Assembly: GCA_031254875.1 (NCBI GenBank)
Contig: JAIRTW010000063.1
Span: 1 to 43,691 of the forward strand
Source: Candidatus Bathycorpusculum termitum
GTDB taxonomy: Archaea > Thermoproteota > Bathyarchaeia > Bathyarchaeales > Bathycorpusculaceae
Direction: 5' to 3'
Length of the DNA stretch: 43,691 nucleotides
The notes under the pieces were generated by a model. That model saw nothing but the letters and a program-made list of their open reading frames with translations, was not told the DNA's origin and did not search any database. This document shows positions 1 to 8,173 of this stretch, one piece after another. Both the position numbers and the translations under genes were made by a program. Position 1 is the first letter of the stretch; every line of letters begins with the position of its first letter.

Positions 1-230
1 ATGCACAAACGTGCATATTCATCATATTTGTTGAACAAAAAACCAACGAAAAACCAAATTTCAACGAAAAACGAGTACTCTAAAGTCTAACAAACCGCAT
101 GAACTGAATACATACCACATATTTGTTGCAGTGCACGTAATTAGTGATTGTCTTATTTTTTGAAAAATTCAGGCGTTAGACATATGTATAATTTATAAAA
201 TTATACATATATTGTTAAGTAAAACATCAA
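1..230. other. AT-rich intergenic region downstream of the Mg ATPase
   Basis: No gene is visible here. The segment has a 6-bp inverted repeat at 1-16 (ATGCAC/GTGCAT), an 11-base direct repeat CAACGAAAAAC at 44-54 and 62-72, and a long palindrome at 182-210 that is listed separately. Confidence 0.5.
182..210 (-). terminator. 13-bp perfect inverted repeat after the Mg ATPase gene
   Basis: ATATGTATAATTT at 182-194 and its exact complement at 198-210 are separated by 3 bases. The repeat starts about 20 bases past the stop codon of the minus-strand ATPase. It could be a transcript-end hairpin or a binding site. The A/T-only character favours a termination or processing role, but archaeal termination does not require hairpins, so the role is inferred. 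Confidence 0.5.
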
Positions 231-3200
231 TTATTGGAGGGGTAAAAGGTCGTTGAATTCAGCGTTGACGGTTCCGTATTTGTTTTGGAGGATAATGCTT
301 ATTCTGCGCCATTCTTCACCCAAAGAAGCCCAGTTCGGACCCATGATGATGCTGTTTCCCACGTAGTCGCTAAGTGCTCTTTCTCGTTTGATAGTGCGCT
401 GGGCCCAGTTTACACTGATGAGGTTGGAACGTCGCAGGTATTGGAGGTTGCGGGTTACCTGATTGATGTTTATAGGGTAGGGTAAGACAGCGTTTAGATC
501 GTCGATTAGAGAGCTTATGGTGATTTCTTCTTCTTCGCGTAGACTTATGGTGGCAATCATATCTTGCATCAGCTTCGCATTGCGTGTCAGATAGAAGGCA
601 CGTTTAGGCACCAACACCTGCTCAAGACGATAGGCATTACGCTTGTAGAACCAGCTCTTAACCAGCTCTGCCACCGTCAGATAAGCAACCATCAACAACG
701 CCAATAGCGCATAGAACAGGGGTGGAGGAGCAACAAAGCCAAAGATTAGGCCCAGCGGCGAGAGCGGTAACAACAGAGCAAAGGCTATGATGATTATACT
801 GCTGATTATGAGGTATTTGCTTGGTTTGCTCTTCCAAAACGGTGTTCGGCGGGTCCGGATTACAAAGACAACCAATACTTGGGACACTATGGATTCAATG
901 AACCAAGCAGTCTGAAACAGACGATCGGGATAGGTGACGTCGCCCGCCAGCAAAGCCAATGGGATAATGGGGAAAAAGATAAAGAGCATGCTAAAGAACG
1001 TCAAGAAATCAAACAGGGAACTCACCGGACCCAGCGACACCATGAATCGGCGTATGAAAGCGATGTCCCAGCGTTTGGGGCGCTCCACATATTCGTCGTC
1101 AACTTTGTCGGTTGTTATGGTGGTCTGCGAGAAATCGTAGAGCAGGTTATTTAGTAGTATCTGCACAGGCAACATGGGCAAAAACGGAAGGAACAAAGCG
1201 GCGCCAGCGACGCTAAACATGTTGCCAAAGTTTGAGGATACACCAATCTGAATGTATTTCATGGTGTTGCCAAAGGTTTTGCGGCCCTCAAACACACCCT
1301 CGGCTAGGACGGTGAGATCATTTCGGGAAAGGATAATGTCGGCGGATTCTCGGGCAACATCCACAGCATTATCCACAGAAATTCCGACATCACATGTTTT
1401 TAGGGAAGGCGCATCATTGATGCCGTCGCCCATATAGCCCACTACATGTCCGTTCTTTTTGAGCAGGGTTATTATGCGGTCTTTCTGCACAGGGTTGACA
1501 CGACAGAAAATGTTGGCTTCCTCAACAATCGCCATTAGGGATTCGTCGGTTAGGTTGGCTATGTCGTTGCCTAATGCGACACCTTTGATTTCAAAGTCAA
1601 GCGCCTCACAAACTTTGCGGGTGACAAGTTCGTTGTCGCCTGTTAAGATCTTGAGTTCAATACCGGCTTTATTTAGCAGATAGATGGATCGTTTGGCGGT
1701 TTCTTTAGGCGGATCAAGAAACGCGACGAACCCAAGAAAAATCATGTCGGTTTCGTCGGTGATGGAGTAAACCGCTTTATCCTCTTTAAGCCGTTTATAA
1801 GCGATACCCAAGACCCGAAGGCCTTCGGCGCTATATTCGTGATATTTCTGTTCAATTTTTTGGCGTGTTTCCTCGTTTAAATCGGCAATGATGCCTCCGA
1901 GTTCAAAGTAGGTGCAGGCTCTGAGAATTTCTTCGGGTGCACCCTTGGCGATAAAGAAGCGCTGTCCCTCGCGTTCCACCACAACAGAGACTCTGCGTCG
2001 TACGAAGTCGAAGGGAACTTCATCGATTTTTTGATGTTTGGATATATCAATGTCTTTGTGTTTGAGGATGGCTTCATCGAGAGGACTGCGCAGTCCGGTT
2101 TGGAAGCTGCTGTTTAGGAAAGAGTAGAGGAGGACTTTATCATCTTCGTTGCCTTCCAGATTGACGTTTAGTATAAGTTTAATTTTGTTCTCTGTGAGGG
2201 TGCCGGTTTTGTCTGTGCACAGCACGTTCATGCTGCCAAAGTTCTCAATGGCAGAAAGCCGCTTAACGATGACCCCCTTCTTAGACATCGCCATTGCACC
2301 CCGCGATAGGTTGATGGTGATAATCATCGGCAACAGCTCAGGTGTCAACCCAACTGCTAGTGCCACTGAAAAAAGCAGGGCATTCACTACGCCTACTTCT
2401 GTAGGATTACGTAGGGAAATTACTAGAAAAACAAATATCACAAAAAGGAAAGTAAGTTGCATTATGAAGAAACCAAAGCTCTTAATGCCGCGTTCAAACT
2501 CGGTTTCAGGTGCTTTTTCGACAAGTTTTTTGGCGATTTTGCCGTATTCAGTTGAGCCGCCGGTTTTAACAACCATTGCGGTTGCGGAGCCGCTGACAAT
2601 TGAGGTTCCCATAAAACAATAGTTGTTCCAATCAACAAGTGAGCCGCCGCTCTTTACGGAGCCTATGGTTTTTTCCACTGGGAATGATTCGCCGGTTAGA
2701 GCAGATTGGTTAACGAATAGGTCTTTAGCGGCTATGATGCGGGCGTCGGCGGGGAGGATGTCGCCTGCTGATAGATAGATTACGTCTCCGGGAACGATTT
2801 CAGGAAGACCGATTTCTTGACGTACGCCATCTCTTAGCACGGTTGCGGTGGTTGTGACTTTTTGTTTTAGCAGTTCAGCGGCTTTTCCAGCCTTGCTTTC
2901 CTGATAGGAATCAAGGGCTACACTGGCGAGTATGATGGTTAAGATTATGGTCATGTTGACGATTTCTTGGAGTATTCCTGAAATCACTGCGGCAAACAAG
3001 AGAATGATAACTAGGGGGCTTTTGAAGTGAAGAAGAAAATCTTTAATGACGGAATGTTTGTGTTCACGGGCAAGTTCGTTTCTGCCGTAAACTTCGAGGC
3101 GTTCTGCGGCCTGCTCAGAGGTGAGGCCCTGTGGAGAACTCCCGATGCGCTCAAAGAGCTCCTCGATTGGGAGCACCACAAGGTTATCAGCGCTTAAAGC

Positions 3201-3269
3201 GGGCTTTATGGCAACAGCTGGAGAATTACTGGATGCGCTTTGCCTGTTGGGGAGTTGCTGTTTCGCCAT
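231..3269 (-). CDS. mgtA: Magnesium-translocating P-type ATPase (MgtA/MgtB-like) with extra C-terminal winged-helix-like domain
   Basis: P-type ATPase of the P3B (MgtA) type, which drives Mg2+ uptake across the cell membrane. Residue numbers count from an in-frame TTG at 3278; I prefer the ATG three codons later (3269), giving 1012 residues. Visible parts are a cation-transporter N-terminal domain (about 38-80), an actuator domain with TGES (195-198), the intramembrane LTPELLP motif (311-317), the phosphorylated Asp in DKTGT (D356), the hinge GDGINDAP, and C-terminal membrane helices. MgtA proteins are usually near 900 residues. Here about 130 more follow the last membrane helix. The segment starting EEITISSLIDDLNA and running through VTRNLQYLRRSNLISV resembles a winged helix. 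A long structured leader lies upstream. Family call is firm; the tail function is unknown. Confidence 0.93.
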   Translation of the reverse strand: MAKQQLPNRQSASSNSPAVAIKPALSADNLVVLPIEELFERIGSSPQGLTSEQAAERLEVYGRNELAREHKHSVIKDFLLHFKSPLVIILLFAAVISGILQEIVNMTIILTIILASVALDSYQESKAGKAAELLKQKVTTTATVLRDGVRQEIGLPEIVPGDVIYLSAGDILPADARIIAAKDLFVNQSALTGESFPVEKTIGSVKSGGSLVDWNNYCFMGTSIVSGSATAMVVKTGGSTEYGKIAKKLVEKAPETEFERGIKSFGFFIMQLTFLFVIFVFLVISLRNPTEVGVVNALLFSVALAVGLTPELLPMIITINLSRGAMAMSKKGVIVKRLSAIENFGSMNVLCTDKTGTLTENKIKLILNVNLEGNEDDKVLLYSFLNSSFQTGLRSPLDEAILKHKDIDISKHQKIDEVPFDFVRRRVSVVVEREGQRFFIAKGAPEEILRACTYFELGGIIADLNEETRQKIEQKYHEYSAEGLRVLGIAYKRLKEDKAVYSITDETDMIFLGFVAFLDPPKETAKRSIYLLNKAGIELKILTGDNELVTRKVCEALDFEIKGVALGNDIANLTDESLMAIVEEANIFCRVNPVQKDRIITLLKKNGHVVGYMGDGINDAPSLKTCDVGISVDNAVDVARESADIILSRNDLTVLAEGVFEGRKTFGNTMKYIQIGVSSNFGNMFSVAGAALFLPFLPMLPVQILLNNLLYDFSQTTITTDKVDDEYVERPKRWDIAFIRRFMVSLGPVSSLFDFLTFFSMLFIFFPIIPLALLAGDVTYPDRLFQTAWFIESIVSQVLVVFVIRTRRTPFWKSKPSKYLIISSIIIIAFALLLPLSPLGLIFGFVAPPPLFYALLALLMVAYLTVAELVKSWFYKRNAYRLEQVLVPKRAFYLTRNAKLMQDMIATISLREEEEITISSLIDDLNAVLPYPININQVTRNLQYLRRSNLISVNWAQRTIKRERALSDYVGNSIIMGPNWASLGEEWRRISIILQNKYGTVNAEFNDLLPLQ

Positions 3270-3748
3270 AAGTCGCAACCTTAGAACAGCATTAAAGCAT
3301 CGACGCCTTTTAAAGAGGTTTCTCAGCGCCTATACCGCCAACCTTTTGAAAGGTTTGTTTTTCAGCTTTTTTGGCGGTACCAAACAACTGTTAGATGTTT
3401 CCAAGGCCTACAACACCAATCAAACCGGGGTAACAGGGATGCATATTGGCTACTACTGTATTTGGGCATCCGCGTTAGAAGATAATTCGTAAGTTATACT
3501 GTTTAGTTGGAAAGTATACGTTGCATTATACTTGTTGTTATGTGGTTGAATGGTATGCCTGCTAGAAATATGGGCCTAAAGGACAGGCATCGATAAGAAG
3601 CCCCAACAACGCACTTCTCAAAGCTTTCTGCCACAAATCTACCAGCCAATCCATCAATAGTTTAGTCCATACCTGTGCTTGGAGGATAGGAGATTTTGAG
3701 GATTAACGATTGATAACTTTTTTAGATTGCATATCATAGGTTTTGGGT
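3270..3748. other. Divergent intergenic region between Mg ATPase and M16 protease
   Basis: About 480 bases with no convincing gene; an open frame over 3121-3492 is judged a shadow of the ATPase. It holds the nested hairpin at 3333-3379 and, near 3490-3535, three GTATA/TTATAC-like boxes (AGTTATAC, AAGTATAC, ATTATAC) that could be minus-strand promoter or operator elements. If transcription of the ATPase starts there, its leader is roughly 220-250 bases, long for an archaeon. Confidence 0.5.
3333..3379 (-). promoter_or_regulatory. Nested hairpin in the 5' leader of the Mg ATPase
   Basis: Outer stem TACCGCCAA (3333-3341) pairs perfectly with TTGGCGGTA (3371-3379). An alternative stem AACCTTT (3340-3346)/AAAGGTT (3349-3355) shares two bases with the outer arm. 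It lies 64-110 bases upstream of the ATPase start. Leader structures controlling Mg2+ transporters are known in bacteria (the M-box and the mgtA leader); an archaeal equivalent here is only inference. Confidence 0.45.
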
Positions 3749-4990
3749 ATGTCGGCTAATTTGGTTTGGCAACGAAAAATGTTGTCTAATGGTTTAACGG
3801 TATTGCACTATCCCCGGCATCAGGCAAATACCGCCCAGTTAGCCCTTGCAGTAAAGTATGGCTCCAATCAGGAACCCCCAACGTGCGCAGGAGTTGCTCA
3901 TTTCATCGAACATATGCTAGCAGGCGGCTCAGAACAACGCATCGAGCAGTCGCGAAGCATAGAGGACTTTGGCGGCATACTAGACGTTTACACTGACCGA
4001 GAACAGGTTGTTGGCATTGTTGATGTTTTGCCCGAAAAACTATTGGCCACTTCAAGAATTCTCTCAAATCTGTTTTTTGACGAATCCTTTGAGAAACCAA
4101 AATTTGAGATGGAGCAAAAAATAATCCTAAATGAACTAGCCGAAGTAGCTGACGCCCCAAATGTGAAAGTTGAAGAATTGTTGCTTGAAAATTTGTTTAA
4201 GCATCATCCGATTCGGCGTCCAGTCGGAGGCTACCCAAAAATCGTTAAAAAGTTAACGTTAGATCAGCTAAAGCAGGAACACAAAGCTAATTATGTGCCT
4301 CAAAACATGCGTCTGATTTTGTCGGGTAAAATCAACAGAAAAACCCTCGACAATATTTTTAGAGATTTTAGCAGTAAGGAGGAGACTAAAAAGTCAGCAG
4401 TTAATCGGGTGATTACTGAGCGGGGGAAGCCTAAGTCTTTTGTGATGGAAGAAAAGGCAGGCATAATGCAAAGTTACCTAAGCATTGGTGCCAAAACCAT
4501 CAATTCCATGCATAAGGATGGCCCGGTATTGGATTTAATTGGCACCTTGCTTGGGGGAGGCACAAGTTCTCGGCTGTTCATCGAGTTGCGAGAGAAACAT
4601 GCAGTTACCTATGATGTAAACGCGGCGCATTGTAAGGGTTTGGATTTTGGTTATTTGAGTGTTAACTGTGCAGTCAACACTCGGAAGGCAACTAAAGCTC
4701 AAAAGCTTATTCTTGAAGAGTTAGAAAAACTGCGGAGCAGTTTGGTTCCGTTGGTGGAGTTGGAGCGGGCTAAGCAAATTATGCGAGGAGGGGTCTTGAG
4801 GGGCATGGATGACGCGCAGGATACGTTGGAGATAATCAGCTATATGGAAGCTCAATTTGGCAGTGAATTTGCCCTCAAAGAATATATGGCAAAAATTCAA
4901 GCGGTTACAAGCCAGGATATCCAAAAAGCGGCTACACAATATCTAAATGAGGACAACCTTGGAATTGCGGTCTTAAAACCGTTAAAGTGA
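3749..4990 (+). CDS. M16 family zinc peptidase (pitrilysin/insulinase-like)
   Basis: Single-repeat M16 metallopeptidase, 413 residues from the ATG at 3749; a TTG two codons earlier is also in frame. The inverted zinc motif HFIEH is at residues 51-55 (H51, catalytic E54, H55). The third ligand is expected about 74 residues later and is matched by E129 in NELAEV. The C-terminal half has the M16C pattern, including GGGTSSRLF and an RxxxxxYDVNAAH-like stretch. Half-length M16 proteins act as homo- or hetero-dimers that degrade small peptides. No signal peptide is seen, so it is probably cytoplasmic. The partner, if any, is not adjacent. Confidence 0.9.
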   Translation: MSANLVWQRKMLSNGLTVLHYPRHQANTAQLALAVKYGSNQEPPTCAGVAHFIEHMLAGGSEQRIEQSRSIEDFGGILDVYTDREQVVGIVDVLPEKLLATSRILSNLFFDESFEKPKFEMEQKIILNELAEVADAPNVKVEELLLENLFKHHPIRRPVGGYPKIVKKLTLDQLKQEHKANYVPQNMRLILSGKINRKTLDNIFRDFSSKEETKKSAVNRVITERGKPKSFVMEEKAGIMQSYLSIGAKTINSMHKDGPVLDLIGTLLGGGTSSRLFIELREKHAVTYDVNAAHCKGLDFGYLSVNCAVNTRKATKAQKLILEELEKLRSSLVPLVELERAKQIMRGGVLRGMDDAQDTLEIISYMEAQFGSEFALKEYMAKIQAVTSQDIQKAATQYLNEDNLGIAVLKPLK

Positions 4991-5045
4991 CTAAGAAAGA
5001 TGAGAAAGAGACGTCATCACTCAAATTCAGCGCCAATTAACTTGA

Positions 5046-5186
5046 TTGGGATGCGAAAGCAAATTCAACGTTTACCCCGAGAACTTTTCAAACCATGAAA
5101 TCGTATTCTGTCCTATATGCGGCTTGGATCATGAAATCATCAAAAAATTAAGCCACGCAATAGTAGAATCCATACAGCTCGCATAA
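5046..5186 (+). CDS. Possible small CxxC protein or gene remnant
   Basis: A 46-residue frame from a TTG at 5046 ends with TAA at 5184-5186. The product has a protein-like composition with FCPICGLDHE at residues 21-30, giving one CxxC pair plus a nearby His, and a helical end. No clear ribosome binding site precedes it and only one metal knuckle is present. It may be the surviving 3' part of a zinc-ribbon gene or a genuine mini-protein. Confidence 0.3.
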   Translation: MGCESKFNVYPENFSNHEIVFCPICGLDHEIIKKLSHAIVESIQLA

Positions 5187-5400
5187 GCTCAGGATTACCC
5201 TCTTTTTGGAATTATACAACTTAGCATGTTGAGAACAGAAATTATTGTTCTCTGTGAACGCCCCTCTATAAAGGCGAAATGTCAAACAGACAACATGACT
5301 TTTCCGGAAATTATTTCACATCTCCATTAGGGCATATGGTAAAATTAAGAAACGGGGACAGGTACTGCCGCCAGACAGTTTGTTGGTGAAAATTATGAGA

Positions 5401-5421
5401 CACCCCCCAAAATAGGGGGTG
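5401..5421 (+). terminator. GC-rich hairpin upstream of the conserved gene at 5502
   Basis: CACCCCC (5401-5407) pairs perfectly with GGGGGTG (5415-5421) across a 7-base A-rich loop and is followed by AT-rich sequence. It could end transcription from the left or be an operator or leader element for the gene at 5502. Confidence 0.4.
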
Positions 5422-5501
5422 CAATAATTTCCAGAAAAGACAACCAGCCAACATGAGATTCTTATAAGTCACCAGCTAAATAACAGCAACAGGAGACACA
5501 A

Positions 5502-6269
5502 ATGAAGCAGTTTCTTTTAACACCCTCAGCAGGGAAGCGTTTAATCGCAAAAGCTCTCACCATTCACCCCGCAGTCCAGGGGGCCCTAAAAAACGGCACC
5601 CTTGTAATAGTCGCGGGAACCACAAACGGTTACTTGGCCGAAGAAATCCTAAACAGCCTCAACATTCAAGGTTTTTCGCGACAGTGGTTTTTCCGGGGTA
5701 TAACCATGCCGCCTAATAAAGCCATAATAACCAAAGAAGGCCGTTTACCTGATGAAAGTCAATTTCCCGGTGACATAATCGTCTCCGGCAATGTGTGGCA
5801 GAAGGGTAAAACCATAGGAGATGTCGCAGACACCCTCAAAGAAGGTGATGTCATCATTAAAGGTGCCAACGCCATTGATTTGACGCATAAGCAGGCTGCA
5901 CTTTTAATTGGGCATCCTAAAGCGGGAACGGCAGGGTTGGCTTTGCCAGCAGTTTTTGGGCGACGAGTAAAACTCATAGTAGCAGCCGGATTGGAGAAAC
6001 GTGTAACCGGCGACCTCCAGACCATAGCATCGAAAATTAACGAACCCGGCACGGGCGGTTACCGATTTATGCCTCTACCGGGAGAATTATTCACAGAACT
6101 CGAAGCGTTCAAACTGCTCTGTGGTGTCGAGGCAGATCTGATTGCGGCAGGAGGGGTCAACGGTGCAGAAGGGGCCTGTTGGATCGCAGTGTCTGGCTCA
6201 ATAGAGCAAGAGCAAACCGCCGAAAAAATCTATGCCGCCATAGCTGACCAAAACCCCTTTACCCTCTAA
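5502..6269 (+). CDS. Conserved protein of unknown function, possibly NagB/RpiA/CoA-transferase-like fold
   Basis: 255-residue soluble protein. The start is supported by AGGAG about 9 bases before the ATG. I do not recognise a named family. Visible features are repeated beta-strand/Gly-rich turns typical of an alpha/beta enzyme: LVIVAGTTNGYLAEEIL (about 34-50), GDIIVSGNVWQKG, EGDVIIKGANAID, and GGVNGAEGACWIAVSG near the C-terminus. The opening TTN loop followed by a helix is reminiscent of the phosphosugar/CoA-binding loop of the NagB/RpiA/CoA-transferase fold, but that is a weak impression. It stands alone on its strand next to the tetrapyrrole genes, so a role there is possible but unsupported. 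Confidence 0.75.
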   Translation: MKQFLLTPSAGKRLIAKALTIHPAVQGALKNGTLVIVAGTTNGYLAEEILNSLNIQGFSRQWFFRGITMPPNKAIITKEGRLPDESQFPGDIIVSGNVWQKGKTIGDVADTLKEGDVIIKGANAIDLTHKQAALLIGHPKAGTAGLALPAVFGRRVKLIVAAGLEKRVTGDLQTIASKINEPGTGGYRFMPLPGELFTELEAFKLLCGVEADLIAAGGVNGAEGACWIAVSGSIEQEQTAEKIYAAIADQNPFTL

Positions 6270-6270
6270 T

Positions 6271-6498
6271 CTAAATAGGGGTTACTTCTTGCCCAGGACA
6301 CACCATACCCGCGGCGGCTATTTCAGTCTGTTTTAGGCGTTGTCCGTTTTTTGGACCTGAACGCAGAGCATTCACACTTTGAGAAACAGCATTCACCATG
6401 GTGCCGGTGTTTTCTTTAATCAGCTCCATAGCGGCTTGATTGACTTCCAATTCAACAGTTACCTTTATTTTTCCATTTCCATTTTTGTCTATTTCCAT
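6271..6498 (-). CDS. Small conserved-looking protein of unknown function
   Basis: 75 residues. A strong GGAGGT lies 7-8 bases before the ATG at 6498; the in-frame GTG further upstream overlaps that site, so the ATG is preferred. The N-terminal half (KIKVTVELEVNQAAMELIKEN) predicts two beta strands and a helix. The rest is Ser/Ala-rich, with a single Cys near the end (GMVCPG). It ends one base from the convergent gene at 5502-6269. Function not recognised. Confidence 0.6.
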   Translation of the reverse strand: MEIDKNGNGKIKVTVELEVNQAAMELIKENTGTMVNAVSQSVNALRSGPKNGQRLKQTEIAAAGMVCPGQEVTPI

Positions 6499-6614
6499 AA
6501 AATCCACCTCCAGAAAAGCGTACTGTCAACTATTATGGGTTAACGATTAAGTGTCATAAATCTGAGTGACTGCATAACCACAGCAACAAACAAACAAGCA
6601 AAAAAGAAAAAGGG

Positions 6615-7439
6615 TTACTGCTTGGCCCAGTATTGGGCAAGAGCATCAAGGGCACTGTCAAAGAGGTAGTCGCCTGGCACTACATCGACGTTTATTTCGA
6701 GTTCTTTTAGGGCTTGAGCAGTTGTGGGTCCAATGGCAACTATTGTCACCTTTTCAGTGAGAACCTGCCGTAGCTGCTCCATGGACGCCTTTTCGGTGAG
6801 CATCTTGAATATGTTTTTAGCACTCAACCCGCTGCCAAACAATATTGCATTTATGTACCCCGATGACAGGTCTTCATAGAATTTGGTTTTAAGCACCTCA
6901 TCTATGGGCAAGCCTGATTCGTAGACATAGATTTCCTCTACATCAGCACCCAGCCGGCGAAGCGTATCAGCCAAGATTGGAGAGGCGTTGCTGGTGCGGG
7001 GGATACGGAATTTTTTGCCCCAAATATCTGTGTCAGAGAGCGCTTCAAGTAAACCGTCACTGCTGTATTTTTGTGGAATCATATCCACATGGACACCGGT
7101 TTCTATTAGGGCTTCAGCAGTTTTAGGACCAACCGCGATGACAAAGGATTTCTTTAACCCCAAATAGAGCTGGTCTGTCTGCTGCAACGCTTTGGCGGCA
7201 CTGAAGAGATGCTTGACACCGTTGGTACTCATCAAAGCCACATAGTCCACGGTGCCCTCTTGGAGTTCAGCGATAAATCTTTTGAGGTTCTCAGGATTGT
7301 TTAGGGGTTTGATTTCTATGGCTGGGATGTAGTAGGGGATACCCCCTTTTGCTCTGATGAGGGCCCCTGCCTCTTCAGCTTGCCCAGCGGGACGGGTTAT
7401 GGCGACAACGCGGCCTTTTAGAGGGGTTTTTTGAACCAT
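6615..7439 (-). CDS. hemD: Uroporphyrinogen-III synthase
   Basis: Cyclises hydroxymethylbilane to uroporphyrinogen III with inversion of ring D, in the cytoplasm. The 274-residue protein shows the usual weakly conserved two-domain pattern: N-terminal GRVVAITRPAGQAEEAGALI, YVALMSTNGVKHLF, an internal IAVGPKTAEAL, then IPRTSNASPILADTLRRLGA, a FGSGLSAKNIF segment and a C-terminal VAIGPTTAQALKE. It is the last gene of the minus-strand tetrapyrrole operon. Its start overlaps the 3' end of cobA by 22 bases, implying translational coupling. Confidence 0.92.
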   Translation of the reverse strand: MVQKTPLKGRVVAITRPAGQAEEAGALIRAKGGIPYYIPAIEIKPLNNPENLKRFIAELQEGTVDYVALMSTNGVKHLFSAAKALQQTDQLYLGLKKSFVIAVGPKTAEALIETGVHVDMIPQKYSSDGLLEALSDTDIWGKKFRIPRTSNASPILADTLRRLGADVEEIYVYESGLPIDEVLKTKFYEDLSSGYINAILFGSGLSAKNIFKMLTEKASMEQLRQVLTEKVTIVAIGPTTAQALKELEINVDVVPGDYLFDSALDALAQYWAKQ

Positions 7440-8173
7440 GCTAGTTTCCTTCCTAAATTTACGACGTCTCCTATGATAATAACTGAGGGCGGCTTGAGGC
7501 CGCTATCTTGCACTTCTTTTATGATTGTGCCCAATGTAGCGATTAAGGTGCGTTGCTGGGGAAGAGTCCCAGACTCAACCATAGCGGTGGGTTTCTGCGG
7601 ATTTATGCCGCCTGCAAGAAGTTTTCCAACGATACCTTCAAGCGATTCAACACCCATGAGGATAACCATTGTGTCAACGGCGTGTGCGATTTTTACCCAG
7701 TCCACGGGTTTTTCTGCATCCCCTGCCCGGTGTCCTGTGATGATAGCGACCGATGCAGCATAGTCGCGATGCGTGATAGGTATGCCTGCATAAGCTGGTG
7801 CAACAACTGAGGAGCTGACGCCTGGCACATACTCAAACTCTATACCCTCTGCGTGCAGTGCTTCGGCTTCTTCGCCGCCTCTGCCAAAGATGAAAGGGTC
7901 GCCGCCTTTGAGCCGCACCACCTTGCCGCCCTGTTTGGCTTTCGCTATTATGAGCTCAGTGATTTTGTCTTGTGGCACCTCGTGGAGTCCGGCGCGTTTG
8001 CCCACAAAAATCCGCTCTGCTTTGGCGGGTGCCATTGCAAGGACTTCTTCGCTGACGCCTAAGCGGTCATAGATGACTACATCAGCAGATTTGATTACCT
8101 CAACAGCTTTAACGGTGAGCAGATTAGGATCGCCAGGACCGGCGCCAACAAGAAACACTCTACCATACACCAT
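7418..8173 (-). CDS. cobA: Uroporphyrinogen-III C-methyltransferase (SUMT)
   Basis: Uses two S-adenosylmethionine molecules to convert uroporphyrinogen III to precorrin-2, the branch point to sirohaem and cobalamin. About 251 residues from the ATG at 8173, chosen because GGAGAG lies just upstream; an in-frame start at 8209 would add 12 non-conserved residues. Motifs: VFLVGAGPGDPNLLT at the N-terminus, DRLGVSEEVL, VVRLKGGDPFIFGRGGEE (SAM-site GGDPF), and VPGVSSSVVAPAYAGIPITHR. It overlaps the end of hemC by 14 bases and hemD by 22. Confidence 0.95.
   Translation of the reverse strand: MVYGRVFLVGAGPGDPNLLTVKAVEVIKSADVVIYDRLGVSEEVLAMAPAKAERIFVGKRAGLHEVPQDKITELIIAKAKQGGKVVRLKGGDPFIFGRGGEEAEALHAEGIEFEYVPGVSSSVVAPAYAGIPITHRDYAASVAIITGHRAGDAEKPVDWVKIAHAVDTMVILMGVESLEGIVGKLLAGGINPQKPTAMVESGTLPQQRTLIATLGTIIKEVQDSGLKPPSVIIIGDVVNLGRKLAWFKKPL

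Larger units (their letters stand above)
4991..5501. other. Intergenic region with a possible 46-residue ORF and a hairpin
   Basis: About 510 bases between the M16 protease and the next gene. It contains a possible small CPIC-containing ORF (5046-5186) and a strong hairpin (5401-5421). Nothing else was recognised. Confidence 0.4.

Noticed and set aside
3121-3492. Plus-strand frame of 123 codons over the start and leader of the Mg ATPase
   Set aside because: It runs through the reverse of a strong coding region and the leader hairpin, has no family-like sequence and no ribosome site.
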